From contig CAJNDS010002315.1 of the NCBI GenBank assembly GCA_905221605.1, forward strand, positions 465,817-497,308: a stretch of DNA of 31,492 bases, written 5' to 3'. Under the pieces are notes generated by a model. The model was not told the origin of the DNA. It saw nothing but the letters and a program-made list of their open reading frames with translations, and did not search any database. The translations under genes were made by a program, and so were the position numbers. The DNA is from Symbiodinium natans. Its lineage: Eukaryota > Sar > Dinophyceae > Suessiales > Symbiodiniaceae. Positions within the stretch are counted from its first letter, which is position 1. Each line of letters starts with the position of its first letter. Shown here in pieces: positions 1 to 7,557 of the stretch.

Positions 1-1334
1 GTAACTACCCATGAACCTTCAAATAAACCTTGAAGCCCTCAATTGGCCGTGCTTCATCGGGACCTGCGCAGGATTTCGACCACGCAGAAGCGTGTGCAGG
101 CGTGACATGCGGAGATGCTAGTAGGGTTATGGTCTAAAGTAGGGGTTTCTGTGCACGGTAGCTCGGGAAACGTGCGGTTCTATACTTTGCGCCTGTTGTT
201 GAAGACTGCCCCCAGCCCGAATAGGGTTGAATTTCAGATTCAATGCAGATTAACTTCGAGTTTTGGACTTGCTTCAGCGGCCATCCATCTGCCCATCGAG
301 TGATTCGTATTTAAATCCCTGCCAGGACCAAAGCTCCGTGTTTGAGGGTTAAGATTCGAATTGAATCCTCATCGCAAAGAATTGGCTTTAAATCCGAGTT
401 TAAGCCCTGGCAAGCAGGTCTAGTTGTGTATTCGACTTTACTTCTCTTTCGGAATTCAGGATTAAATTCGAATTGTATTGCCATACAGTGGTTAGCACGC
501 ATGGCTTCAATTCGAACTATATTGTCATACAGCGGTTAGCACGCATGGCTTAAATTCGAACTTTTGTTGTCATACCGTGGTTAGAATGCATCGGGACACT
601 CATCATGGTATTATCGAGAAACCTCAACCCGAAGACAAGGCCCCTCCTAGCCCTCAAACCGTCAACCCAAAACCCTCAACCGTGAACCCCTAAACCCTAA
701 CATCCTCAGGGACTAGGGCCCAGGGTTTAAGGGATTAGAGTTTAGTGGTTAGGCTTGTTGGAAACGGGAGAATGCATCCAAGAGTCCCCAGAAAGGAACC
801 CTTTTAGGGTTCAAGGTTTAAGGTTGAGGGCTGCGCCATCGTAGCCTACAAAACAATGGGCACCCTGCCGTGTTGGGCGTGCTAGGCGTGCAACAGGTTG
901 AACTCCTAACCCTAAACCCTCAGCCCTAAATCCTAAACTCTAAGCCCTAAGCCCTAAACCCTGAAGTGAAGGCTCCTTGCACAGCAACGAAGCCCTAAGC
1001 TTAAGATTGAACTTACGCCTCCTTCCTTCCGGAGCAAGGGCCGGGAGTGTGAACACCGAAGCATGAGTGACGGTCGAACCTCGTTGTAGTATGCAGCAGC
1101 TTAACTTCAAGTTACATCTCTCCTTTAAAGGAAGAAAGCTTAAATTCAATTTTAAGCTTCGGTGCTGTGCAAGGAGGCTTCATTTCAGGAACTAGATCCG
1201 AATTTGATCCTTCGGCCCGCGGGGGGTGGGCTGCCCGCCCAGATCGAAATAAATTCGAGATGAGCCCCTTCTTAAAATTGATACTCATCCTCGTTCCCCC
1301 CAACCCTGAGCCTGAGTTAGGGTTTAGGGCTGAG
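1..1334. other. Telomere-like repeat-rich stretch without a resolved gene
   Basis: This stretch mixes degenerate CCCTAAA/TTTAGGG heptamers (clearest at about 650-750 and 900-960) with unique sequence that is rich in AATTCGAA-type words between 340 and 560 and again between 1,130 and 1,260. Short islands at about 40-110 and 780-900 are open in at least one frame, but they are too short to call and I could not join them in phase to a neighbour. The frame containing the first exon-like island stays open from about 1,167, so some coding sequence may begin before 1,335. Confidence 0.4.
465..596 (+). repeat. 44-bp tandem repeat, three copies
   Basis: Three diverged copies start at 465, 509 and 553, each opening with AATTCG and containing a CATAC(A/C)G(T/C)GGTTAG core followed by CACGCATGGCTT in the first two copies. 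The period is exactly 44 bp in both intervals. The spacing is continuous, so this is a small minisatellite and not a spacer-repeat array. No function is visible. Confidence 0.85.
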
Positions 1335-1693
1335 CCCCCATACGTCACACCAGGCAAGATCCCACAACTGTCAGGTTTCTACCCGCTGTCCCAGCTCAAG
1401 CTGCAAGCGAACACGCAGTATGTGGCTTGGGTGCAAGTGTTCGATTTCAGGGGGTAGGGTAGCGTAGGGGCTTATGGAACTTTGTGAATGGTTTATGTAA
1501 GAAGCCCTTGAGCCGCCGAAACCGAAATCCCAAACCCTGAACCCCAAGCCCTCCGCCGCAAACCTCGTGCTCTAAACCCTAAACCCTAAACCCTAAACCC
1601 CACAGAATCCTTGCAGCCTCCTCCGAGGTCTACGGCTCAAACTACCAGGACAAAGACGTGCTGAGCATCAAGGCGGCCCACGCTCTGGTTCGG
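1335..1693 (+). CDS. Partial gene A: two exon-like islands joined across a telomere-like intron
   Basis: Exons proposed at 1335-1453 and 1606-1693. The first follows a GGGCTGAG acceptor and reads PPYVTPGKIPQLSG... to QVFDFR; it ends two bases into a codon at a GTAGGG donor. The 152-nt interval holds CCCTAAA heptamers and ends CCCCACAG. The second exon supplies the missing base, giving GGA (Gly), and continues ILAASSEVYG... to KAAHALVR before a GTGTAGGG donor. Phase is conserved across the join and both peptides have balanced, protein-like composition. The family is not recognised. Both ends are open: upstream and downstream exons must exist if this is a gene. The main alternative is chance openness in GC-rich DNA. 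Confidence 0.45.
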
Positions 1694-1698
1694 GTGTA

Positions 1699-1890
1699 GG
1701 GCATTTAGGGTATTTAGGGTATTTAGGGTATTTAGGGCATTTAGGGTATTTAGGGTATTAAGGGTATTTAGGGCATTTAGGGTATTGAGGGTATTAAGGG
1801 TATTTAGGGCATTTAGGGTAGTTAGGGTATTTAGGGTATTTAGGGTATTTAGGGCATTTATGTGTATTTAGGGTATTAAGGGCACTTAGG
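1699..1890 (+). repeat. 10-bp minisatellite GGGTATTTAG
   Basis: About eighteen head-to-tail copies of a decamer GGGTATTTAG with variants GGGCATTTAG and GGGTATTAAG. It looks like a heptamer TTTAGGG expanded by three bases, so it is probably derived from the surrounding telomere-like sequence. It lies directly after the proposed donor of gene A and runs into the first copy of the 520-bp repeat. Confidence 0.9.
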
Positions 1891-3338
1891 GTTTAGGGTT
1901 TGGTCAAGTATTTCAGGGTTTAGGGTATAGGGTTAAGGGTTTAGGACCCAAAAGACACCCAGCTTTAGAGCCCGATGGGAGAAGTCCTTACATCGATCCT
2001 CAAGGAAGTTTGATCTAGGGCTTAGGGTTTGTTTAGGATCGGGTTTAGGTTTTAGGGTGAGGGTTCAGGGTTTAGGCTTTAGGGTTTAGGGTTTAGGTGA
2101 ACTCTCTCCCCGATTAGTCTTCAAAAATGGCAGAGTGCCCGCACTACCCTTCTCAGGGTGGGCGTGTTCTTCTATTCCCGTGTTCTTGTGTTCCAGCTGT
2201 GCAAACCTGCTTCAAAGCATGTGACGCCATCAATGGACATTCCTTCTAAACACAGATGAGCCTTTTCCAAACTTATCATGCGTGCATTGTTTTTGAAAGC
2301 CGCATTTAGGGTATTTAGGGTATTAAGGGTATTTAGGGCATTTAGGGTAGTCAGGGCATTAAGGGTATTTAGGGCATTTATGTGTATTTAGGGTATTAAG
2401 GGCACTTAGGGTTTAGGGTTTGGTCAAGTATTTCAGGGTTTAGGGTATAGGGTTAAGGGTTTAGGACCCAAAAGACACCCAGCTTTAGAGCCCGATGGGA
2501 GAAGTCCTTACATCGATCCTCAAGGAAGTTTGATCTAGGGCTTAGGGTTTGTTTAGGATCGGGTTTAGGTTTTAGGGTGAGGGTTCAGGGTTTAGGCTTT
2601 AGGGTTTAGGGTTTAGGTGAACTCTCTCCCCGATTAGTCTTCAAAAATGGCAGAGTGCCCGCACTACCCTTCTCAGGGTGGGCGTGTTCTTCTATTCCCG
2701 TGTTCTTGTGTTCCAGCTGTGCAAACCTGCTTCAAAGCATGTGACGCCATCAATGGACATTCCTTCTAAACACAGATGAGCCTTTTCCAAACTTATCATG
2801 CGTGCATTGTTTTTGAAAGCCGCATTTAGGGTATTTAGGGTATTAAGGGTATTTAGGGCATTTAGGGTAGTCAGGGCATTAAGGGTATTTAGGGCATTTA
2901 TGTGTATTTAGGGTATTAAGGGCACTTAGGGTTTAGGGTTTGGTCAAGTATTTCAGGGTTTAGGGTATAGGGTTAAGGGTTTAGGACCCAAAAGACACCC
3001 AGCTTTAGAGCCCGATGGCAGAAGTCCTTACATCGATCCTCAAGGAAGTTTGATCTAGGGCTTAGGGTTTGTTTAGGACCGGGTTTAGGTTTTAGGGTTA
3101 GGGTTCAGGGTTGAGGGTTTAGGGTTTAGGGTTTAGGTGAACTCTCTCCCCGATTAGTCTTCAAAAATGGCAGAGTGCCCTCACTACCCTTCTCAGGGTG
3201 GGCGTGTTCTTCTATTCCCGTGTTTTTGTGTTCCAGCTGTGCAAACCTGCTTCAAAGCATGTGATGCCATCAATGGACATTCCTTCTAAACACAGATGAG
3301 CCTTTTCCAAACTTATCATGCGAGCATTGTTTTTGAAA
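1842..3338 (+). repeat. 520-bp tandem repeat, two full copies and one partial
   Basis: The marker TGTGTATTTAGGG recurs at 1861, 2381 and 2901, an exact 520-bp period. Copies one and two appear identical base for base; copy three has roughly ten substitutions and stops at about 3338, where the next copy would return to the decamer repeat. Each unit contains decamer repeats, TTTAGGG-like sequence, and a unique core with a possible acceptor (GTGTTCCAG) followed by a short open stretch beginning VQTCFKACDA and ending in TAA. That stretch may be a duplicated exon: one difference in copy three is synonymous in this frame. Confidence 0.92.
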
Positions 3339-3640
3339 ATGGCCCCTTGTTTTTTGAGGCCATGCAAGTTCCTTCGAAAAGCATACGAATCCTCTAGTTG
3401 GACGAGAAAACACGAGGATATAGAGGTGTAAGGAGAATATGTAGAAGAAATATGCTTTCAAACATAGAGGAAATGAAGGCTATCCTTTTGAATGACAGAG
3501 GCCGGTTAAAGCGTAGGGGAAGGAGAAGTTTCCTTTTCAAACACAGAGGCAGTAGAGGTTTAGAGGAAATAGAGGGAGGGTTCCTTTTTGAAATTCAGAG
3601 AAATTATTGGTGTTCCTCCGAAAAATAGAGGCCTCGCCTT
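3339..3640 (+). repeat. Purine-rich degenerate repeat
   Basis: About 300 bases with recurrent words such as TTCCTTTTCAAACACAGAGG, TAGAGG and GAGGAAAT, related to the TTCTAAACACAGATGAG word at the end of the 520-bp unit. Several frames are open by virtue of low stop content in AG-rich sequence; I do not regard them as genes. Confidence 0.5.
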
Positions 3641-3904
3641 CCCCCCTCCCATACAAAGAATACCCTAAACCTTAAACCCTAAACCCTAAACAGCAAACAC
3701 AACAAGTAATGGAACACAAGGAGCATCCACCCCTTCCCAGGGCTTAGGTGCGAGGTCGCAGCTCCACACCTCAGACCCCAACCTTGAGGCCCAAACCCTT
3801 AGGAGGGTTTAGGGTTTGCGGTTTAGGGTTTAGGGTTTAGGGTCTAGGGTTTCGGGTTTGGGGTTTCGCGTTTAGGCCCTAAATGCCCCAAATTCTGCCC
3901 TCAG
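3641..3904. other. Telomere-like non-coding interval
   Basis: Short CCCTAAA run near 3,661-3,690, then mixed unique sequence, then TTTAGGG-type heptamers near 3,805-3,870. No frame of interest. It reads as intron sequence if gene A continues into the island at 3,905. Confidence 0.45.
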
Positions 3905-4411
3905 GCGTGGGCTTCTGGACACGAGGAGTTCAACCACGAATCCTGGAGTGTCCAGGGCCCCAGCAACACATGCGTTTTTAGGGTCAGCTTTCTCTCAGGT
4001 GTTTTTCTCTTTTTTTTGTTTTTGTACATTGCCTTTCTGCATCCCTTTTAGGCCCCCACACACCCTAAACCCGAACAGCGAAGGCATGCCTTTTGCAGCA
4101 GGCCCGAAACCCCAAACTCAAACCCTGGTACTCCAAAACAGTACCGAGCCGGGGACCGTGACAGCCGGTAGACCATGATCTGGGGCTGTGTTTCCTCTTT
4201 TGTGAGCCCTAACGCCCGAAGGGCCTTTACCCCTGAAGCCCTTAACTCCTGAAGGCCTGAACCCTGAAGCCCTAAACCCCTACAGCCCCAGCGTTTGAAC
4301 TCTAAAGAGCAACCAGGCTTCCAAGGCAAACCGTGGCCTTATGTAGCTCACCCGGACTAAGGTTCAGTTACACCAGCCCGAACCAACTTTTGGGTTCAAG
4401 GGCTTCAAGGG
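3905..4411 (+). CDS. Partial gene B: three exon-like islands
   Basis: Islands proposed at 3905-3982, 4142-4167 and 4308-4411. The first follows CTGCCCTCAG and reads AWASGHEEFNHESWS..., ending phase 0 before GTCAGC. The second, 26 nt (YRAGDRDS plus two bases), lies between CCAAAACAG and a GTAGAC donor. The third completes the codon and reads ATRLPRQTVALCSSPG... up to a GGGTTTAGGG donor. Phases are compatible (0/0, 0/2, 2/1). An equally open frame of the third island, EQPGFQGKPWPYVAHPD followed by TAA, would make it a terminal exon, so the model is uncertain. It could continue gene A, whose last exon also ends in phase 0. The protein is not recognised. Confidence 0.3.
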
Positions 4412-4511
4412 GTTTAGGGTTTAGGAGGCTCAGGGAGCTCAAGGCGTAGGAGGCTTAGGGACTTCAGGGTTCAGGGTTGTTTAGGAACTCGGGGAAATAC
4501 CCATGTGTACC

Positions 4512-4591
4512 ATGCCACAGCGTACGACAGATGGCTGCCAAGTGGACTGCAAGAGCTGCCATAAATGCCAAGAGCGCATCTTTGATAAGCG
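4512..4591 (+). CDS. Cysteine-rich exon-like island
   Basis: From ATG at 4512 the frame reads MPQRTTDGCQ and then a Cys-rich stretch containing CKSCHKCQ, ending two bases into a codon at a GTGTTTAG donor. The C-x2-C spacing suggests a small metal-binding loop, but the piece is too short to assign. A second frame, entered after GCCACAG with one base carried in, reads YDRWLPSGLQELP and a TAA stop, and would act as a terminal exon for gene B. I cannot decide between them. Confidence 0.28.
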
Positions 4592-4899
4592 GTGTTTAGT
4601 CCGATGGGGATTGCGGGTGTCGGGCTTCGATTTCTTAGGGTGTAAGATGTTGGGTTTAGGAGTTTAGGGTTTAGGATTTAGGGGCTTACGGTTTACAACT
4701 AGCTTGGTGCTAGCACTTTTTTGAGGAGGATCGAGGGACTCATTAAGTAACCTGAAACCCTCAACCCTAAACCCTAAACCCTAAACCCTGATTGTGTAGG
4801 AGTATGAAGTAGGGCAACCTCAGGTTTGTTTGCTAAGCCCCCCCCTGGTCCTCCAAGTAGGGATCGTTTTTGTGCACAGCCACAGAGTTCGGAGCCAGG
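4592..4899. other. Non-coding interval with heptamer repeats
   Basis: Degenerate TTTAGGG at about 4,640-4,690 and a short CCCTAAA run at about 4,755-4,790. A pyrimidine-poor segment at 4,800-4,895 ends in GCACAGCCACAG, which could be an acceptor for a very small exon. Nothing else is supported. Confidence 0.4.
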
Positions 4900-5076
4900 A
4901 GGGTTTAGGGTTTAGGGTTAGGGTTTAGGGTTTAGGGTTTAGGGTTTAGGGTTTAGGGTTTACGGTTTAGGGTTTAGGGTTTAGGGTTTAGGGTTTTGGG
5001 GGGGGGGGGTTAGGGTTTAGGGTTTAGGGTTTAGGGTTTAGGGTTTAGGGTTTAGGGTTTAGGGTTTAGGGGCTAA
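4900..5076 (+). repeat. Interstitial telomere-type array, TTTAGGG on + strand
   Basis: About two dozen head-to-tail TTTAGGG heptamers, mostly perfect, interrupted at about 4,995-5,007 by a run of G residues. The array ends in GGGTTTAG directly before an exon-like island at 5070, so its last heptamer can serve as the AG acceptor. Confidence 0.95.
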
Positions 5077-6622
5077 ATTCCAAGAGTGTCGAGGTGTGCT
5101 TCGACTCCTTCCGCTCCATCGCGACGCCGCGGAAGACACAGGCCCTACTGGGCACGTAAGACCCGCAACTACATCCATAATTGGGGTTTGGGGTTTAGGG
5201 TTTAGGGTTAGGGTTTAAGGGTTTAGGGTTTCGGGTCCAGGCATTAGGGCTTAGGAATCTGAAGTTCTCGAGGGCTGTTGGGCTTTAGGCTTTAGGGCTT
5301 CGAGGCTTTTGGGGCTTTGGGGCTTGCCGGTGTTGGGGTTGAGGCTTCGAGGATTTAGGGCTTTAGGGTTTCTGGTATGGTTGCAAGGGTTGAGAGGGCT
5401 TTAGAGCTTCGAGGTTTTTAGGGATTTAGGGTTGTGTGCCTGGCGTCACTGTTCTGCATCGGCTCGCGCATTTCCTGGAGGTGCTCGGGGGGATCACGTG
5501 CCGCACCGATGACTATCAGGGGTTTTCGGGTTCAGGGTTTAGGGTTTCTTAAATACTTGTTTCTGAGGGCTAGCTGCTTGCTATGGGACTCGGCGTGGCT
5601 GCGGTTCCGCCTCAGTCAGACCAATGGGCTGGAACTCTTCAATGTTTAGGGTTTCGGGCTTAGGGTCTAGGGCTTAATTGAAGTCAGGAGCCAGCCGCTC
5701 GCCACACGACACTTGACCTTTTTCAAAGGCTCAGCCCCCTAAGCCCCAAAGTCCTGCACCCTAAAACGGTTTCGGGTTCCCTAAACCCTAAACCCTAAAC
5801 CCTAAACCTTAAACCCTGAACCCTAAACCCTAAACCCTAAACCCTAAAGCCTAAACCCTAAACCCTAAACCCTAAACCCTAAACCCAAATGTAGGGCTCT
5901 GAGTTCGTTTGCATACTTCGCCTCCCCACTGCCAGGTCTGGATCCCGCCGGGTCCAGCCGTGTTCGTAAGCGGCGCGGAGCCGACAGGCCAAGACCTTAG
6001 GGTTTAGGGTTCAGGGTTCAGGGCTTAGGGTTCAGGGTTTAGGGTTCAGGGTTTAGGGTTTCGGGTTTAGGGTCTAGGGTTTAGGGTTTAGGTTTAGGGT
6101 TTGGGGTTTAGGGTTCAGGGTTTAGGGTTTAGGGTTTTGGCCATTTTGTTGGTTCAGGGTTCCCTGATAAAATAACCAACCCAGAAAACGGGATGGGGTT
6201 GCTGGGCTACGAAGCATGCGACAGTGCTTAGGTTCATTTAACCCTAAACTCTAAAAAGCGGTTTTGTTGTGTGTGTGTGGGTGGGTGGTTTAGGGCTTAG
6301 TCTACCTAATTCCTTCATGCCCCCCCCACTAAGAACCCCTTTCAGCCGTTCTCTAAGGTACCTAGTTCCCTTCCCTCTTTCCCCTGCCAAGAAACAGTAA
6401 GAAAACCCTTAACTCCAAACCCTTTGCATGTAGGGTTTTGGGCTTCGGGCGTAGGCAAGCTTAGGGTTTTAGTTTAGGGTCAGGGTCTGGGGTTTAGGCT
6501 TTAGGGTTTAGGGTTGAGGGGCTAAAAGGCCCAAACCTTTGGTATGTTATTGGAACAAAGCCACCTTGCAGGATTCTTTTGCAACCTACCAAAATAAGGC
6601 GCTGGGCGTTGACGAGGACTAG
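5070..6622 (+). CDS. Partial gene C: up to six exon-like islands ending in a stop
   Basis: Proposed exons: 5070-5155 (GLNSKSVEVCFDSFRS..., GTAAG donor), 5430-5521 (GCVPGVTVLHRLAHFLEV...DDYQ), 5568-5643 (ASCLLWDSAWLRFRLS...), 5688-5728 (EPAARHTTLDLFQ), 5936-6001 (VWIPPGPAVFVSGAEP...) and 6572-6622 (DSFATYQNKALGVDED, TAG). The join 5521/5568 is the strongest: a 46-nt GT-AG interval, GG plus G giving Gly, in frame on both sides; 5643/5688 also keeps phase. Joins 5155/5430 and 5728/5936 do not match in phase as drawn, so an exon is missing or boundaries differ. Another island at 6160-6231 (FPDKITNPENGMG..., TAG) may belong. Several introns start GTTTAGGG. The protein is not recognised. Confidence 0.4.
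5779..5887 (-). repeat. Interstitial telomere-type array, CCCTAAA on + strand
   Basis: About fifteen heptamers, nearly all perfect, in the orientation opposite to the array at 4,900. It lies between exon-like islands of gene C. This orientation contains no GT or AG, so any splice sites must come from flanking sequence. Confidence 0.95.
6002..6136 (+). repeat. Degenerate TTTAGGG array
   Basis: About nineteen heptamers with frequent TTCAGGG, TTCGGG and TTTGGGG variants. It begins exactly at the proposed donor of the exon 5936-6001, so the intron starts GTTTAGGG. Confidence 0.9.
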
Positions 6623-6680
6623 GATCATCAGAAGGGCAAATACCTTAACCGGGTCATTTCGCACATGAGCACCTGCCAGT

Positions 6681-6807
6681 CCCAAACCCTAAACCCTAAA
6701 CCCTAAACCCTAAACCCTAAACCCTAAACCCTAAACCCTAAACCCTAAACCCTAAACCCTAAACCCTAAACCCTAAACCCTAAACCCTAAACCCTAAACC
6801 CTAACCC
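6681..6807 (-). repeat. Perfect CCCTAAA array
   Basis: About seventeen consecutive perfect CCCTAAA heptamers, the cleanest telomere-type tract in the window. It follows the proposed stop of gene C and precedes gene D. High perfection suggests recent addition or expansion in place. Confidence 0.96.
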
Positions 6808-6986
6808 AGGGTAAAGGGATCAGCGTTCAGCGTTCTAGTACCTAGGAAGCAAGCCTGGATTCAGCGCAAGGGAGGCCAGTTTTTTGCTCGGAGTCCTAGG
6901 CCGTAGTGGATCTTAGTGGCTCTTGGGGTTTCAGGGTTGCAGGTTTCAGGGTTTAGGGTTCATGGTTTAGGGTCTAGGGGCTATAG

Positions 6987-7337
6987 GGAATGTTTTTTGA
7001 GCATGGGAATGCACTGGCCAGGTTATTTCCATTACAATCATCGTCTTCTTGAAAGCCACTGCGATGCCTACCCCCTAAACTTAAACCCTAAACCCACACG
7101 TTCGGGCCCGTAAGCTCGAAAACGCATCTTGCTGACTCGACTTTTCCCCCGTCCAGCAAGCTTGGCGAGCTTAGGGTTCATAGGGTTGATAGGGTTTAGG
7201 GTTTAGGGTTTAGGGTTTAGGGGTTATATAGGGTGCAATGGATGCCTCCTCTCTGATTCTTAAGCCTCCACAAAAGCCCAGAACGCCGCGACGTCATCTC
7301 GCTGCAGTTGTCCCTGCTTCCGGGCCGCCCTTGAGAG
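6987..7337 (+). CDS. Partial gene D: three exon-like islands left of the retrotransposon
   Basis: Exons proposed at 6987-7109, 7157-7175 and 7282-7337. The first follows GGGCTATAG and reads ECFLSMGMHWPGYFHYNH... through a stretch that is itself telomere-like (PLNLNPKP), ending at a good GTAAGC donor in phase 2. The second, 19 nt after CCCCCGTCCAG, completes the codon and reads KLGELR before GTTCAT. The third begins in phase 0 after AAAGCCCAG (NAATSSRCSCPC...) and ends AG|GTTTTA in phase 2. All three joins keep phase. The copia element lies 43 bases downstream, so if the gene is real the element sits in its next intron. Other frames of the third island are also open. The protein is not recognised. 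Confidence 0.38.
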
Positions 7338-7375
7338 GTTTTATGGTTTAGGATTTAGGGTTTCGGGGTTTAGGG

Positions 7376-7380
7376 TTTAG
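7376..7380. repeat. Target-site duplication, left copy (TTTAG)
   Basis: The five bases before the left LTR are TTTAG, matched by TTTAG at 15959-15963 after the right LTR. Five base pairs is the usual duplication for Ty1/copia integrases. The target is a TTTAGGG heptamer tract, so a chance match is possible, but the match sits exactly at the TG...CA ends. Confidence 0.85.
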
Positions 7381-7529
7381 TGACAAAACAAAGAGAACGA
7401 AACCGAACCCCAACCGAAAGAAGACCCTCGGGGCCCCCGCCTGGTGTGCACGACCTCGCGCACGTTTTCCTCTGACCAAAAGCCTGCGGGCGGATCTCGT
7501 CGACGCCTTGCAGAAAGTTGGGTTTATCA
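7381..7529 (-). repeat. 3' LTR (149 bp)
   Basis: Starts TGACAAAACAAAG on the + strand and ends GGGTTTATCA, identical to the copy at 15809-15958 except for four instead of five A residues in the CCAAAA(A)GCC run. Because the element reads on the - strand, this is the 3' LTR. At about 150 bp it is short for a copia LTR. No clear TATA box or polyadenylation signal is visible. Confidence 0.97.
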
Positions 7530-7541
7530 CTGCTTAAAAAA

Positions 7542-7557
7542 TTCTCTTCCCCCCTTC
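7542..7557 (-). other. Polypurine tract
   Basis: On the - strand this reads GAAGGGGGGAAGAGAA, overlapping the TGA stop of pol, and ends 12 bases before the 3' LTR. It is the expected plus-strand primer. The gap to the LTR is larger than the usual zero to few bases, so the exact primer end is uncertain. Confidence 0.7.

Noticed and set aside
311-539. Two 63-65 codon frames on opposite strands
   Set aside because: Both arise from the palindromic AATTCGAATT-rich repeat and are mirror translations of it.
465-3338. CRISPR-like array
   Set aside because: The 44-bp and 520-bp repeats are head to tail with no unique spacers, and the window is eukaryotic.
6120-6160. Dinoflagellate spliced-leader sequence
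   Set aside because: GGCCATTTTGTTGGTTCAG resembles the leader core CCATTTTGGCTCAAG but differs at several positions and follows heptamers; more likely a plain acceptor region.
4900-6807. A true chromosome end
   Set aside because: Arrays are internal, interrupted and in both orientations, with unique DNA and exon-like islands on both sides.
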